Source of the DNA: an uncultured bacterium
Lineage (GTDB): Bacteria; Bacillota; Clostridia; Lachnospirales; Lachnospiraceae
DNA length: 14,376 nt
NCBI GenBank assembly: GCA_947088515.1
Contig: CAMUHA010000076.1
Coordinates: forward strand, 1 to 14,376
Direction: 5' to 3'
The notes under the pieces are model-generated. The model was not told the DNA's origin, ran no database searches, and saw nothing but the letters and a program-made list of their open reading frames with translations. The position numbers and the translations under genes are program-made. Below are positions 1-8,030 of this stretch, one piece after another. The stretch's first letter is position 1. Every line of letters starts with the position of its first letter.

Positions 1-1
1 A

Positions 2-2266
2 CAGCCTCTGGGAAATAATAAGTTTATGATTGAATCAGAAAAGATACCTTCAATAAACAGTGTGGAAGATATTATGGAAGTCAACCGGAAGATAGTTGCG
101 CTGGGAGATGAATTTCACAAACCTGTGGCGGCAACCTGTGATGTTCACTTTCTGGACCCGGAGGATGAAGTTTACCGACGGATTATCATGACTGGTAAGG
201 GGTTTGCAGATGCAGATAATCAGGCGCCTTTGTATCTGCGCACCACGGAGGAGATGCTGGAAGAGTTTGCTTATCTTGGCAGTGATAAGGCAGAAGAAGT
301 GGTTATTACGAACACAAATAAGATTGCAGACAGAATAGATGTGATTTCACCTGTGCGGCCGGATAAGTGTGCGCCAGTAATTCCTGACAGTGATAAAACC
401 CTGACGGATATCTGCTATAATCGTGCCCATGAGCTTTATGGAAATGAGCTGCCCTTAATTGTAAAGGAACGTTTGGAGAAAGAATTACATTCCATTATCA
501 CCAATGGATTTGCAGTTATGTATATTATTGCACAGAAGCTTGTGTGGAAATCGGTGGAGGATGGGTACCTGGTAGGCTCCCGTGGTTCTGTAGGTTCTTC
601 CCTTGTGGCGTTTATGGCTGGGATTACGGAAGTAAATTCGCTAAGCGCTCATTACAGATGCCCTAATTGCTTTTATTATGATTTTGATTCACCGGAAGTT
701 AGGGCATATGCCGGAAATGCCGGATGTGACCTGCCGGATAAAATGTGTCCGGTATGCGGGAAACCGTTGGTAAAAGATGGATTTGACATTCCTTTTGAAA
801 CGTTTTTGGGATTTAAGGGGGATAAAGAGCCTGACATAGACCTGAACTTTTCAGGGGAATATCAAAGTAAGGCTCATAAGTATACGGAGGTTATTTTTGG
901 GGCAGGGCAGACATACCGTGCGGGAACCATTGCAACGCTGGCGGATAAGACAGCCTTTGGCTATGTAAGAAATTATTATGAGGAGCGGGGAAACCGGAAA
1001 CGGGTCTGTGAGATTAACCGGATTGTGGGAGGATGTACAGGGATAAGGCGTAGCACGGGACAGCATCCTGGGGGGATTATTGTTCTTCCTATGGGAGAGG
1101 ATATTAATTCTTTTACACCAGTGCAGCATCCGGCTAATGATATGGAGACGGATATTGTTACCACACATTTTGACTATCATTCCATTGACCACAATCTGTT
1201 AAAGCTTGATATTCTGGGGCATGATGACCCTACAATGATTCGTATGCTGCAGGACTTGACAGGAATAGACCCAACGAAGATTCCGCTGGATGACCCACAG
1301 GTAATGTCCCTGTTCCAAAATACCTCGGCCCTTGGAATTACACCGGAACAGATTGACGGCTGCCCGGTAGGGTCTTTGGGGATACCGGAATTTGGCACAG
1401 AGTTTGTTATCCAAATGCTTCTTGATACCAAACCACAACGGCTTTCGGACTTAATCCGGATATCCGGGTTAGGTCATGGGACGGATGTGTGGCTTGGAAA
1501 TGCCCAGACATTGATTTTGGAGGGAACAGCCACGATTTCCACAGCGATCTGCTGTCGTGATGATATTATGATATACCTGATTAATCAGGGAGTGGACAGC
1601 GCCTTGTCTTTTACGATTATGGAAAGTGTGCGTAAAGGAAAGGGACTAAAAAAAGAGTGGGAGGAGGCTATGAAGGAAAAGGATGTGCCAGACTGGTATA
1701 TCTGGTCCTGTAAGAAAATTAAATATATGTTTCCAAAAGCACATGCTGCAGCATATGTAATGATGGCATGGAGGATTGCCTACTGTAAAATCAATTACCC
1801 TCTCGCCTACTATGCCTCTTTTTTTTCCATACGTGCTTCCGCTTTTTCCTACGAATTAATGTGTCTGGGACAGAAGCATCTGGAGAACGTGATGGCAGAT
1901 TACAAAAAAAGAGGAGACAGCCTTTCAAAAAAGGAGCAGGATTCCTATAAGGATATGAAAATTGTGCAGGAGATGTATGCACGGGGATTTGAATTTGTGC
2001 CCATTGATATTTTTACAGCCCATTCCAGAAATTTTCAGATTGTGGAAGACAAACTGATGCCGTCTTTAAGCAGTATTGACGGGTTGGGTGATAAGGCAGC
2101 AGATGCTATTGTGGAGGCGGCCAAAGACGGGCCATTTTTATCCAAAGATGATTTCCGTCAAAGAACCAAGGTTTCCAAGACAGTTGTTGATTTGATGGAC
2201 AGACTGAATCTGTTAGGAGAGCTGCCAGAGTCCAACCAGATTAGCCTTTTTGATTTTGTATCCTAA
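2..2266 (+). CDS. polC: DNA polymerase III alpha subunit, PolC type (C-terminal half, 5' end outside the window)
   Basis: This is the replicative DNA polymerase of low-GC Gram-positives, which extends both strands at the fork. The frame is open to the left edge, so the ATG at 26 is internal; upstream codons read QPLGNNKF, typical of PolC just before this point. Counting from that internal Met, the end of the PHP domain (TCDVHF, about 38) comes first. The palm follows with GSRGSVGSS (184-192), then a Cys zinc site (C212, C215, C234, C241, C244), then the catalytic aspartates in EPDIDLNFSGEYQ (D270, D272). RSTGQHPGGIIVLP lies near 342-355 and DHNLLKLDILGHDDPT near 388-403. A helix-hairpin-helix (SSIDGLGDKAADAI, 682-695) and a clamp-binding QISLFDF (738-744) close the protein. 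About 750 of the usual 1430-1470 residues are present. It converges with the minus-strand DUF4317 gene; no frameshift or missing catalytic residue is seen. Confidence 0.97.
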   Translation, partial: QPLGNNKFMIESEKIPSINSVEDIMEVNRKIVALGDEFHKPVAATCDVHFLDPEDEVYRRIIMTGKGFADADNQAPLYLRTTEEMLEEFAYLGSDKAEEVVITNTNKIADRIDVISPVRPDKCAPVIPDSDKTLTDICYNRAHELYGNELPLIVKERLEKELHSIITNGFAVMYIIAQKLVWKSVEDGYLVGSRGSVGSSLVAFMAGITEVNSLSAHYRCPNCFYYDFDSPEVRAYAGNAGCDLPDKMCPVCGKPLVKDGFDIPFETFLGFKGDKEPDIDLNFSGEYQSKAHKYTEVIFGAGQTYRAGTIATLADKTAFGYVRNYYEERGNRKRVCEINRIVGGCTGIRRSTGQHPGGIIVLPMGEDINSFTPVQHPANDMETDIVTTHFDYHSIDHNLLKLDILGHDDPTMIRMLQDLTGIDPTKIPLDDPQVMSLFQNTSALGITPEQIDGCPVGSLGIPEFGTEFVIQMLLDTKPQRLSDLIRISGLGHGTDVWLGNAQTLILEGTATISTAICCRDDIMIYLINQGVDSALSFTIMESVRKGKGLKKEWEEAMKEKDVPDWYIWSCKKIKYMFPKAHAAAYVMMAWRIAYCKINYPLAYYASFFSIRASAFSYELMCLGQKHLENVMADYKKRGDSLSKKEQDSYKDMKIVQEMYARGFEFVPIDIFTAHSRNFQIVEDKLMPSLSSIDGLGDKAADAIVEAAKDGPFLSKDDFRQRTKVSKTVVDLMDRLNLLGELPESNQISLFDFVS

Positions 2267-2296
2267 TCGTTAATAGCTGTTATGTTTTTATTTTGG

Positions 2297-2329
2297 AATA
2301 AAAATATGGGCAGGAAGAATTTCCTGCCC
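2297..2329 (-). terminator. Intrinsic terminator of the activase-DUF4317 operon
   Basis: A perfect 9-bp stem (gggcaggaa / ttcctgccc, 2308-2316 and 2321-2329) with a 4-nt loop lies between the convergent polC and DUF4317 genes. Read on the minus strand it is followed by ATATTTTTATT (2307 down to 2297), the T-rich tract expected of a Rho-independent terminator. It starts 14 nt past the DUF4317 stop. On the plus strand the stem is followed by tgtaaagg, so it would be a poor terminator for polC, which has no other convincing one. Confidence 0.85.
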
Positions 2330-2343
2330 TGTAAAGGTATTTG

Positions 2344-3504
2344 CTATTCGTTTTCCCATTCATCTTCTAGTGGAGCATGGGCGCCATTTCTCACCGTAAT
2401 ACCATTGACTTCTACCTGATCATTGATTTCTATTACCAGACAGCGCTTTCCGTCCAGGGTCATCGTGTTTACCAAATCAGCACGGTCAGGATTGACCCGT
2501 ACAACAACATCCGGGGTTTTTACCTCAAAGGTTTTGGTATTTGCGATATTATCCACCAAAAGAGAAGCGTTTTCTCCTGCAGCAGCGTCATAAAGCTTAT
2601 CAAAATCAGCAAGCCGTTCTTCGGGAGCGCCGCTCTTTTCAAAAAGATTTTTTACCTGCTGCCTGTCCAGGGTTAAAGGCTCTGGCAGTTCCTTGTGTTC
2701 TTCGATCATTTCAGTAAGATTTTCATGGATGCTTTTTACCACATTATATTCCGCATAATCCCCCAGCGCCTCTTCAACAAGAGTCTGGAAGGTTTCCTTT
2801 TGTGTGCCGGCAGATAGCGGCAAAACAGCGCCTAAAATGCCGTCTACAAATTCAGAATGAGGCTCTTCCGGGTTTTTGGTATAGTAAAGAATGCTGTGGA
2901 GGTCTGTGCACCTGTCGTTAAACGCCGGAAAGAGAAAGCCTGTATGGGGAACTTCAACCACCCAGTCCCGGACCCTGTTGTGGAATCCATTTTCCGTGGC
3001 ATCATAGCTTAAGCCGGGCTTGGAAAGATTTACAGGGCAGAGACAGCATAAAATGTACTCAAATACGGTGTCGGAAGCATCATCCATGGTGAGCCCGTCA
3101 CTGGTTTTTCCTGGGACATCGTAAGCATCGTGAATAAGCAGTATCAGATAATTTCCCACATACTCATAGGAGCCGATAACCCGGTCATAAAATTCTTCCA
3201 GCAGAGCATCGTCTTTTAACTTGCTGTCCCGGAGACGTAAGAGAAACTCCTGGGTTCCGCCTTCTTCCTCTGTGGCTAAGGGAAATTCAAGATTCAGCAT
3301 GTTTTTTCCCAGAGAGCCGGAGAGAGTTTTGCGGAGCAGTTCAAAGTATTTAAAGATTTCCTCTTCAGGAAGAGAAAGAAAAGCATCCTTAAATTCAGTC
3401 TTCTTGTTTTTTTCACCATCTACATAGCAGCCGCAGATACGTGTGATGGAACAGCTGCTGGGTGTATAAAGCCGTTTGATTTCATTGACTTCCTGCTTTA
3501 TCAT
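2344..3504 (-). CDS. DUF4317 family protein, function unknown
   Basis: The protein has 386 residues and matches, from memory of the family, the DUF4317 proteins conserved in Clostridia; no biochemical role is known to me. The start is typical (IKQEVNEIKRLY, then CSITRICGCYVDGEKNKK at 18-35). It has no signal peptide and no membrane segment, so it is probably cytosolic. Cysteines cluster in two places, C18/C24/C26 and C153/C154/C156 (ILCCLCPVNL), which might bind a metal or act in redox chemistry; this is inference. Its ATG lies 2 nt after the stop of the activase. Its ribosome binding site (AGGGGGAT, 3513-3520, 8 nt from the ATG) sits inside the last activase codons, so translation is probably coupled. 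It is the last gene of the operon, 14 nt before a terminator. Confidence 0.88.
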   Translation of the reverse strand: MIKQEVNEIKRLYTPSSCSITRICGCYVDGEKNKKTEFKDAFLSLPEEEIFKYFELLRKTLSGSLGKNMLNLEFPLATEEEGGTQEFLLRLRDSKLKDDALLEEFYDRVIGSYEYVGNYLILLIHDAYDVPGKTSDGLTMDDASDTVFEYILCCLCPVNLSKPGLSYDATENGFHNRVRDWVVEVPHTGFLFPAFNDRCTDLHSILYYTKNPEEPHSEFVDGILGAVLPLSAGTQKETFQTLVEEALGDYAEYNVVKSIHENLTEMIEEHKELPEPLTLDRQQVKNLFEKSGAPEERLADFDKLYDAAAGENASLLVDNIANTKTFEVKTPDVVVRVNPDRADLVNTMTLDGKRCLVIEINDQVEVNGITVRNGAHAPLEDEWENE

Positions 3505-3506
3505 AA

Positions 3507-6500
3507 TTAAAAATCCCCCTGTGTGTTTCTTTGTGTTTTAAGGTTTTTCTGGGCAGTGGAAAGCATCAGTTTAATCCGGTTTAACTGGTTAACTTCACTA
3601 GCGCCGGGGTCGTAGTCAATTGCCACAATATTGCTTAAAGGATATTGCCGGCGCAGCTCTTTGATAACGCCTTTGCCCACCACGTGGTTGGGCAGGCAGG
3701 CGAAGGGCTGGGCACATACAATATTGTTGACGCCTCCATGGATTAGTTCCACCATTTCTCCAGTGAGAAACCAGCCTTCCCCAGTCTGGTTGCCAATAGA
3801 AACGATGGGTTTGGCATATGCTGCTGTCTGGTAAATACTGGTAGGAGGTGAAAAATGTTTACTCCGGGCAAGAGCTTTTGCGGCAGCGCCTCTTAAAAAC
3901 TCCAGGGCATCAATGCCAAATCTGGATATAATTGCTGCTTTTTTACTGGTGCCAAGTTCCTGTGCTTTATATATCTGATTGTAAAAGCAGTAGAGCATAA
4001 AGTCAAGAAGGTCAGGAACAACTGCCTCTGCGCCTTCAGATTCCAAAAGCTCAACCAGGTAGTTGTTGGCAGCAGGAGCAAATTTAACCAGAATTTCTCC
4101 CACAATACCTACTTTAGGCTTAATTTCATCTGTAATAGGGATTGCATCAAATTCTTCCACCATCTGGCGGCACATTTTGCGGAAGGTAAAAAAGTTCATA
4201 TGTCTGGCGGATACAAATGCCTGGCATTTTTTCAGCCATTTCCTGTGAAGGGCCTCCACACTTCCCTTTTCTTTTTCATAGGGGCGCATACGGTAAATGC
4301 AGCGCATGAATATATCCCCAAACACAGCGCCATAGGCGGTGCGCAAAAGTAAATCCGCATTCAAATGGAAGCCGGGATTGGATTCTATACCAGCCATGTT
4401 TAGGGAGATTACCGGTACCTGGGGCATTCCTGCTTTTTCAAGGGCTCTGCGGATAAAGCCTATATAGTTGGTGGCACGGCATCCGCCGCCAGTCTGGGTC
4501 ATTATGACCGCAACTTTGTTTAAGTCATATTTTCCGGACAATAATGCGTCCATAATCTGTCCCACTACCATAAGAGAAGGATAGCAGGCATCATTGTTTA
4601 CATATTTTAATCCCACATCCACAGCGCGACGGTTGTCATTTGGCAGCACCTCAAAATGGTAGCCACAGGCGCAAAAAGCAGCCTCCAGTATATCAAAATG
4701 GATAGGCGACATTTGGGGACACAAAATGGTATATTCCTTCCGCATTTCTTCTGTAAATTGTATTTTGTTTATGGCGGAAGTCCGTACTGTGCGCTGTTTG
4801 TTCTGCTTTTCTTTTACGCGGATGGCAGAGAGCAAAGACCGTATCCGAATCCTTGCGGCGCCCAGATTATTTACTTCATCAATTTTCAGGCAGGTATAAA
4901 TTTTATCTGACCCTGTGAGTATATCATTTACCTGGTCTGTGGTAACGGCATCCAGACCGCAGCCAAAGGAGTTAAGCTGGATCAGGTCAAGGTTATCTGT
5001 GGTTTTAACATAGCTGGCAGCGGCATAAAGTCTTGAATGATACATCCATTGGTCAGAAACAATTAAGGGACGTTCAGGCTTTGCCAAATGGGACACTGCG
5101 TCCTCCGTCAGCACAGCAATACCATAAGAGGTAATCAGTTCCGGAATCCCATGATGGATTTCCGGGTCAATATGATAAGGCCGTCCTGCAAGAACAATGC
5201 CTCTTTTTCCTTCCTTTTTCAGTAAGGAGAGAATTTCTTCCCCCTTATTTTGCATGTCTTTGCGTGCAGACGACAGTTCTTCCCATCCAAGGCGGGCCGC
5301 TTCCGCCACTTCCTTCGCCGGAAGGTCCTTAAACTCTTTAACAAGGGCCTTTGAAGCTGTTTTTAAATCACGGAAGGACATAAAAGGATTGCGGAAGGAA
5401 ACTTCCCCTCTGCCGATTTCCTCCACATTGTTTTTGATGTTTTCCGAGTAGGAGGTGACAATGGGGCAGTTGTAATGATTATTAGCTTCCTCAAACTCGC
5501 ATCTTTCATAAAAAAGAGCGGGATAAAAGATAAAATCGGGCTTCTGGTTAATCAGCCAGCTGATATGCCCATGGGCAAGCTTGGCAGGGTAACATTCAGA
5601 CTCACTTGGAATGGATTCAATTCCCAGCTCATAAATTTTCCGGTTGGATACAGGGGAGAGGATTACCCGGTAGCCTAGTTTTGAAAAGAAAACATGCCAG
5701 AAGGGGTAGTTTTCATACATATTAAGGACACGGGGAATTCCTACGGTTCCCCGTTTTGCTTTATCAGCATCCAAAGACCCATATCCGAAAATTCTCTTTA
5801 GCTTATAATCAAAAAGGTTGGGGACATTATTTTCATTTTTCTGTTTACCCAATCCTCTTTCGCATCGGTTCCCGGAAATGTATTGGCGTCCTCCTGTAAA
5901 TTTATTAATTGTAAGACGACAATTGTTGGTGCAGCCTTTACATTTGGCCATAGAAGTTTCGAATTGCAGAGCATTAATTTTCTCAAAAGAGAGCATAGAT
6001 GTCCTGCTTCCCTTCTGGTACCGTTCCCTGGCAATCAGCGCTGCGCCAAATGCCCCCATAATCCCTGCAATATCCGGCCGGATGGCATTGCAGCCGGCAA
6101 TTTTTTCAAAACTCCTTAAAACTGCATCATTGTAAAAGGTCCCGCCCTGCACCACAATATTTTTGCCAAGGGCAGAAGCATCAGAAACCTTAATAACCTT
6201 AAACAGGGCATTTTTAATTACAGAGTAAGCAAGCCCGGCGGAAATATCGGGAACAGAAGCCCCTTCTTTTTGTGCCTGCTTTACTTTGGAATTCATAAAG
6301 ACTGTACAGCGGGTACCCAGGTCAATGGGGTGCTCTGCAAACAGTGCGGCAGATGCAAAATCTTCTACTGTGTAATTTAAGGACTTAGCGAAAGTTTCTA
6401 TAAAAGAGCCGCAGCCGGAGGAACATGCCTCATTTAGCTGCACACTGTCCACTGTCTGGTTTTTGATTTTAATACATTTCATATCCTGTCCGCCGATATC

Positions 6501-7760
6501 TAAAATACAGTCCACCTGGGGATTAAAAAAAGCGGCGGCATAATAGTGGGCAACGGTTTCCACCTCTCCATCATCAAGAAGAAATGCCGCTTTCATAAGC
6601 GCTTCCCCGTATCCGGTAGAGCAGGTGTGCAGGATATTGGCGCCTTTGGGGAGAAGGGAATAGATTTCCTTTATGGAGCGGATTGCTGTCTTTAAAGGGC
6701 TTCCATCATTGCTGCTGTAGAAAGAGTAAAGAAGAGAACCGTCTTCTCCGACAAGAGCCGCTTTAGTGGTGGTGCTTCCGGCATCAATGCCAAGGAAACA
6801 GCCACCCTGATAAGCGGCAAGGTCAGCGGTCTTTACATGATAGGAGGCATGGCGGTCTTTAAAGTCCTGATATTCTTCCTGTGAGGAAAATAAAGGTTCC
6901 ATACGTTCCACTTCAAATTCCATTTTGATATCAGAAGAGAGTTTACCTGCCATTTCCTCCAAGGTCATGAAAACTTCCTCTTTTGCATTCATGGCAGAGC
7001 CAATTGCGGCAAAAAGATGGGAATGTGCGGTATCAATAATATGTTCTTCATCCAGCTTTAAAGTGCGGATAAACGCTTTCTTCAGCTCTGACAAAAAGTG
7101 CAGGGGACCACCCAAAAAGGCAACATGTCCCCGAATGGGTTTGCCGCAGGCAAGACCGCTGATCGTCTGGTTTACAACTGCCTGAAAAATGGAAGCGGAC
7201 AAATCCTCTTTGGTAGCCCCATCGTTGATGAGAGGCTGGATATCGGACTTGGCAAATACGCCGCATCTGGCCGCAATGGTGTAAAGGGAATGAAACTCTT
7301 TAGCATATTCATTTAATCCGCTGGCATCTGTCTGCAGAAGGGAAGCCATCTGGTCAATAAAGGAGCCAGTGCCTCCGGCGCAAATACCGTTCATCCGCTG
7401 TTCTACGTTTCCGCCTTCAAAATAAATAATTTTGGCATCCTCACCTCCAAGCTCAATTGCCACGTCTGTTTTGGGGGCAAGTTCCTTTAGGGCAGTGGCC
7501 ACTGAAATTACTTCCTGCACAAAAGGCACGCCCAGATGGGAAGCAAGGGTAAGCCCGCCGGAACCAGTAATTACAGGATGGACCTTTAGGTTGCCAAACT
7601 GTAAACAGGCATCGGAAAGAAGCGCCTGGAGAGTTTCTCTTATATTTGCAAAGTGTCTTTTATAATCAGAAAAAAGAATATTATGAGCATCATCCAAAAT
7701 GGCAATCTTGACAGTGGTAGAACCAATGTCAATGCCAAGGGTGCAATGTTGATTGTCCAT
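3507..7760 (-). CDS. Giant acyl-CoA dehydratase activase-related protein (two BadF/HgdC ATPase domains, DUF2229, HgdB-like C-terminus)
   Basis: This is a 1417-residue member of the BcrA/BadF/HgdC family, whose small members use ATP to push an electron from a [4Fe-4S] cluster into 2-hydroxyacyl-CoA dehydratases or benzoyl-CoA reductases. Two ASKHA ATPase domains lie in tandem: 7-260 (GIDIGSTTVK; C127 in GICAGGTGSF; C166 in ARCGVF) and 322-580 (GIDAGSTTTK; C446 in ACSSGCGSF; C485 in TRCTVF). In small activases the two equivalent cysteines of each subunit jointly hold the bridging cluster. A four-Cys segment follows (C607, C610, C614, C633), then a DUF2229-like part (about 675-980). The C-terminal part (about 1008-1390) carries C1014, C1059, GGGC1094 and CAQPFAC (1349-1355), resembling dehydratase subunit HgdB. 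The start is set by AAAGGCGG (7767-7774, 6 nt upstream). Similar long fusions are common in Clostridia but their substrate is, to my knowledge, unknown. No dehydratase genes lie beside it here. Confidence 0.92.
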   Translation of the reverse strand: MDNQHCTLGIDIGSTTVKIAILDDAHNILFSDYKRHFANIRETLQALLSDACLQFGNLKVHPVITGSGGLTLASHLGVPFVQEVISVATALKELAPKTDVAIELGGEDAKIIYFEGGNVEQRMNGICAGGTGSFIDQMASLLQTDASGLNEYAKEFHSLYTIAARCGVFAKSDIQPLINDGATKEDLSASIFQAVVNQTISGLACGKPIRGHVAFLGGPLHFLSELKKAFIRTLKLDEEHIIDTAHSHLFAAIGSAMNAKEEVFMTLEEMAGKLSSDIKMEFEVERMEPLFSSQEEYQDFKDRHASYHVKTADLAAYQGGCFLGIDAGSTTTKAALVGEDGSLLYSFYSSNDGSPLKTAIRSIKEIYSLLPKGANILHTCSTGYGEALMKAAFLLDDGEVETVAHYYAAAFFNPQVDCILDIGGQDMKCIKIKNQTVDSVQLNEACSSGCGSFIETFAKSLNYTVEDFASAALFAEHPIDLGTRCTVFMNSKVKQAQKEGASVPDISAGLAYSVIKNALFKVIKVSDASALGKNIVVQGGTFYNDAVLRSFEKIAGCNAIRPDIAGIMGAFGAALIARERYQKGSRTSMLSFEKINALQFETSMAKCKGCTNNCRLTINKFTGGRQYISGNRCERGLGKQKNENNVPNLFDYKLKRIFGYGSLDADKAKRGTVGIPRVLNMYENYPFWHVFFSKLGYRVILSPVSNRKIYELGIESIPSESECYPAKLAHGHISWLINQKPDFIFYPALFYERCEFEEANNHYNCPIVTSYSENIKNNVEEIGRGEVSFRNPFMSFRDLKTASKALVKEFKDLPAKEVAEAARLGWEELSSARKDMQNKGEEILSLLKKEGKRGIVLAGRPYHIDPEIHHGIPELITSYGIAVLTEDAVSHLAKPERPLIVSDQWMYHSRLYAAASYVKTTDNLDLIQLNSFGCGLDAVTTDQVNDILTGSDKIYTCLKIDEVNNLGAARIRIRSLLSAIRVKEKQNKQRTVRTSAINKIQFTEEMRKEYTILCPQMSPIHFDILEAAFCACGYHFEVLPNDNRRAVDVGLKYVNNDACYPSLMVVGQIMDALLSGKYDLNKVAVIMTQTGGGCRATNYIGFIRRALEKAGMPQVPVISLNMAGIESNPGFHLNADLLLRTAYGAVFGDIFMRCIYRMRPYEKEKGSVEALHRKWLKKCQAFVSARHMNFFTFRKMCRQMVEEFDAIPITDEIKPKVGIVGEILVKFAPAANNYLVELLESEGAEAVVPDLLDFMLYCFYNQIYKAQELGTSKKAAIISRFGIDALEFLRGAAAKALARSKHFSPPTSIYQTAAYAKPIVSIGNQTGEGWFLTGEMVELIHGGVNNIVCAQPFACLPNHVVGKGVIKELRRQYPLSNIVAIDYDPGASEVNQLNRIKLMLSTAQKNLKTQRNTQGDF
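3513..3520 (-). promoter_or_regulatory. Ribosome binding site of DUF4317 inside the end of the activase gene
   Basis: AGGGGGAT on the minus strand lies 8 nt before the ATG of the DUF4317 gene and within the last codons of the activase. The site fixes the start codon and implies that ribosomes finishing the activase can reinitiate on the next gene. Confidence 0.8.
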
Positions 7761-7801
7761 AATCTACCGCCTTTCTTATTCCAGTAATTTCCTATATTAA
7801 T

Positions 7802-7822
7802 GTGTCGTGTTTATCTGACACG
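7802..7822. promoter_or_regulatory. Inverted repeat at the predicted transcription start of the activase operon
   Basis: GTGTC (7802-7806) and GACAC (7817-7821) face each other across 10 bp, and the overlapping CGTGT (7806-7810) and ACACG (7818-7822) form a second, tighter pair. The element begins at the predicted +1 of the minus-strand transcript. It could be an operator or a 5'-end hairpin in the mRNA. The arms are short, so chance is possible, and it does not match a regulator motif that I know. Confidence 0.35.
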
Positions 7823-7829
7823 CCTTGTA

Positions 7830-7858
7830 ATTATACGACAGGGTTTTTCAAAATGCAA
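7830..7858 (-). promoter_or_regulatory. Sigma-A-type promoter of the activase-DUF4317 operon
   Basis: On the minus strand TTGCAT (7853-7858) and a perfect TATAAT (7830-7835) are separated by exactly 17 bp. The predicted start is near 7823, giving a leader of about 62 nt to the activase ATG at 7760. The -35 matches the consensus at only three of six bases, but the -10 is perfect and the spacing ideal. Confidence 0.75.
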
Positions 7859-7920
7859 TCTGGGAAACTAAACAAATTGTAAAGAAAAAATTGTTAATTT
7901 CTAAAAAAAGTGTGGGTTTA

Positions 7921-7949
7921 TTTACATTTGGAAGCCGGGATGTTAGAAT
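7921..7949 (+). promoter_or_regulatory. Sigma-A-type promoter of the rhomboid-like/sigma-like operon
   Basis: TTTACA (7921-7926) and TAGAAT (7944-7949) are 17 bp apart, and TG at 7941-7942 makes an extended -10. The A/T-rich stretch 7866-7920 just upstream could act as an UP element. Transcription would start near 7956, leaving a leader of about 75 nt before the ATG at 8031. Confidence 0.75.
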
Positions 7950-8030
7950 ATATGAAGTTTCATGTAAGGTAATGAATAAACCTTTAATGGCTTTGGTGGC
8001 GTTTGATGGAAAACATGCGGAGGTGCAGAG

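Noticed and set aside
851..1192. Minus-strand frame of 113 codons inside polC
   Set aside because: It is antisense to the catalytic palm of PolC; the conserved residues explain the sequence.
2267..2300. Plus-strand terminator for polC before TTTTTATTTT (2285-2294)
   Set aside because: Only about three base pairs can form before the T-run; the real stem lies further on and its T-tract is on the minus strand.
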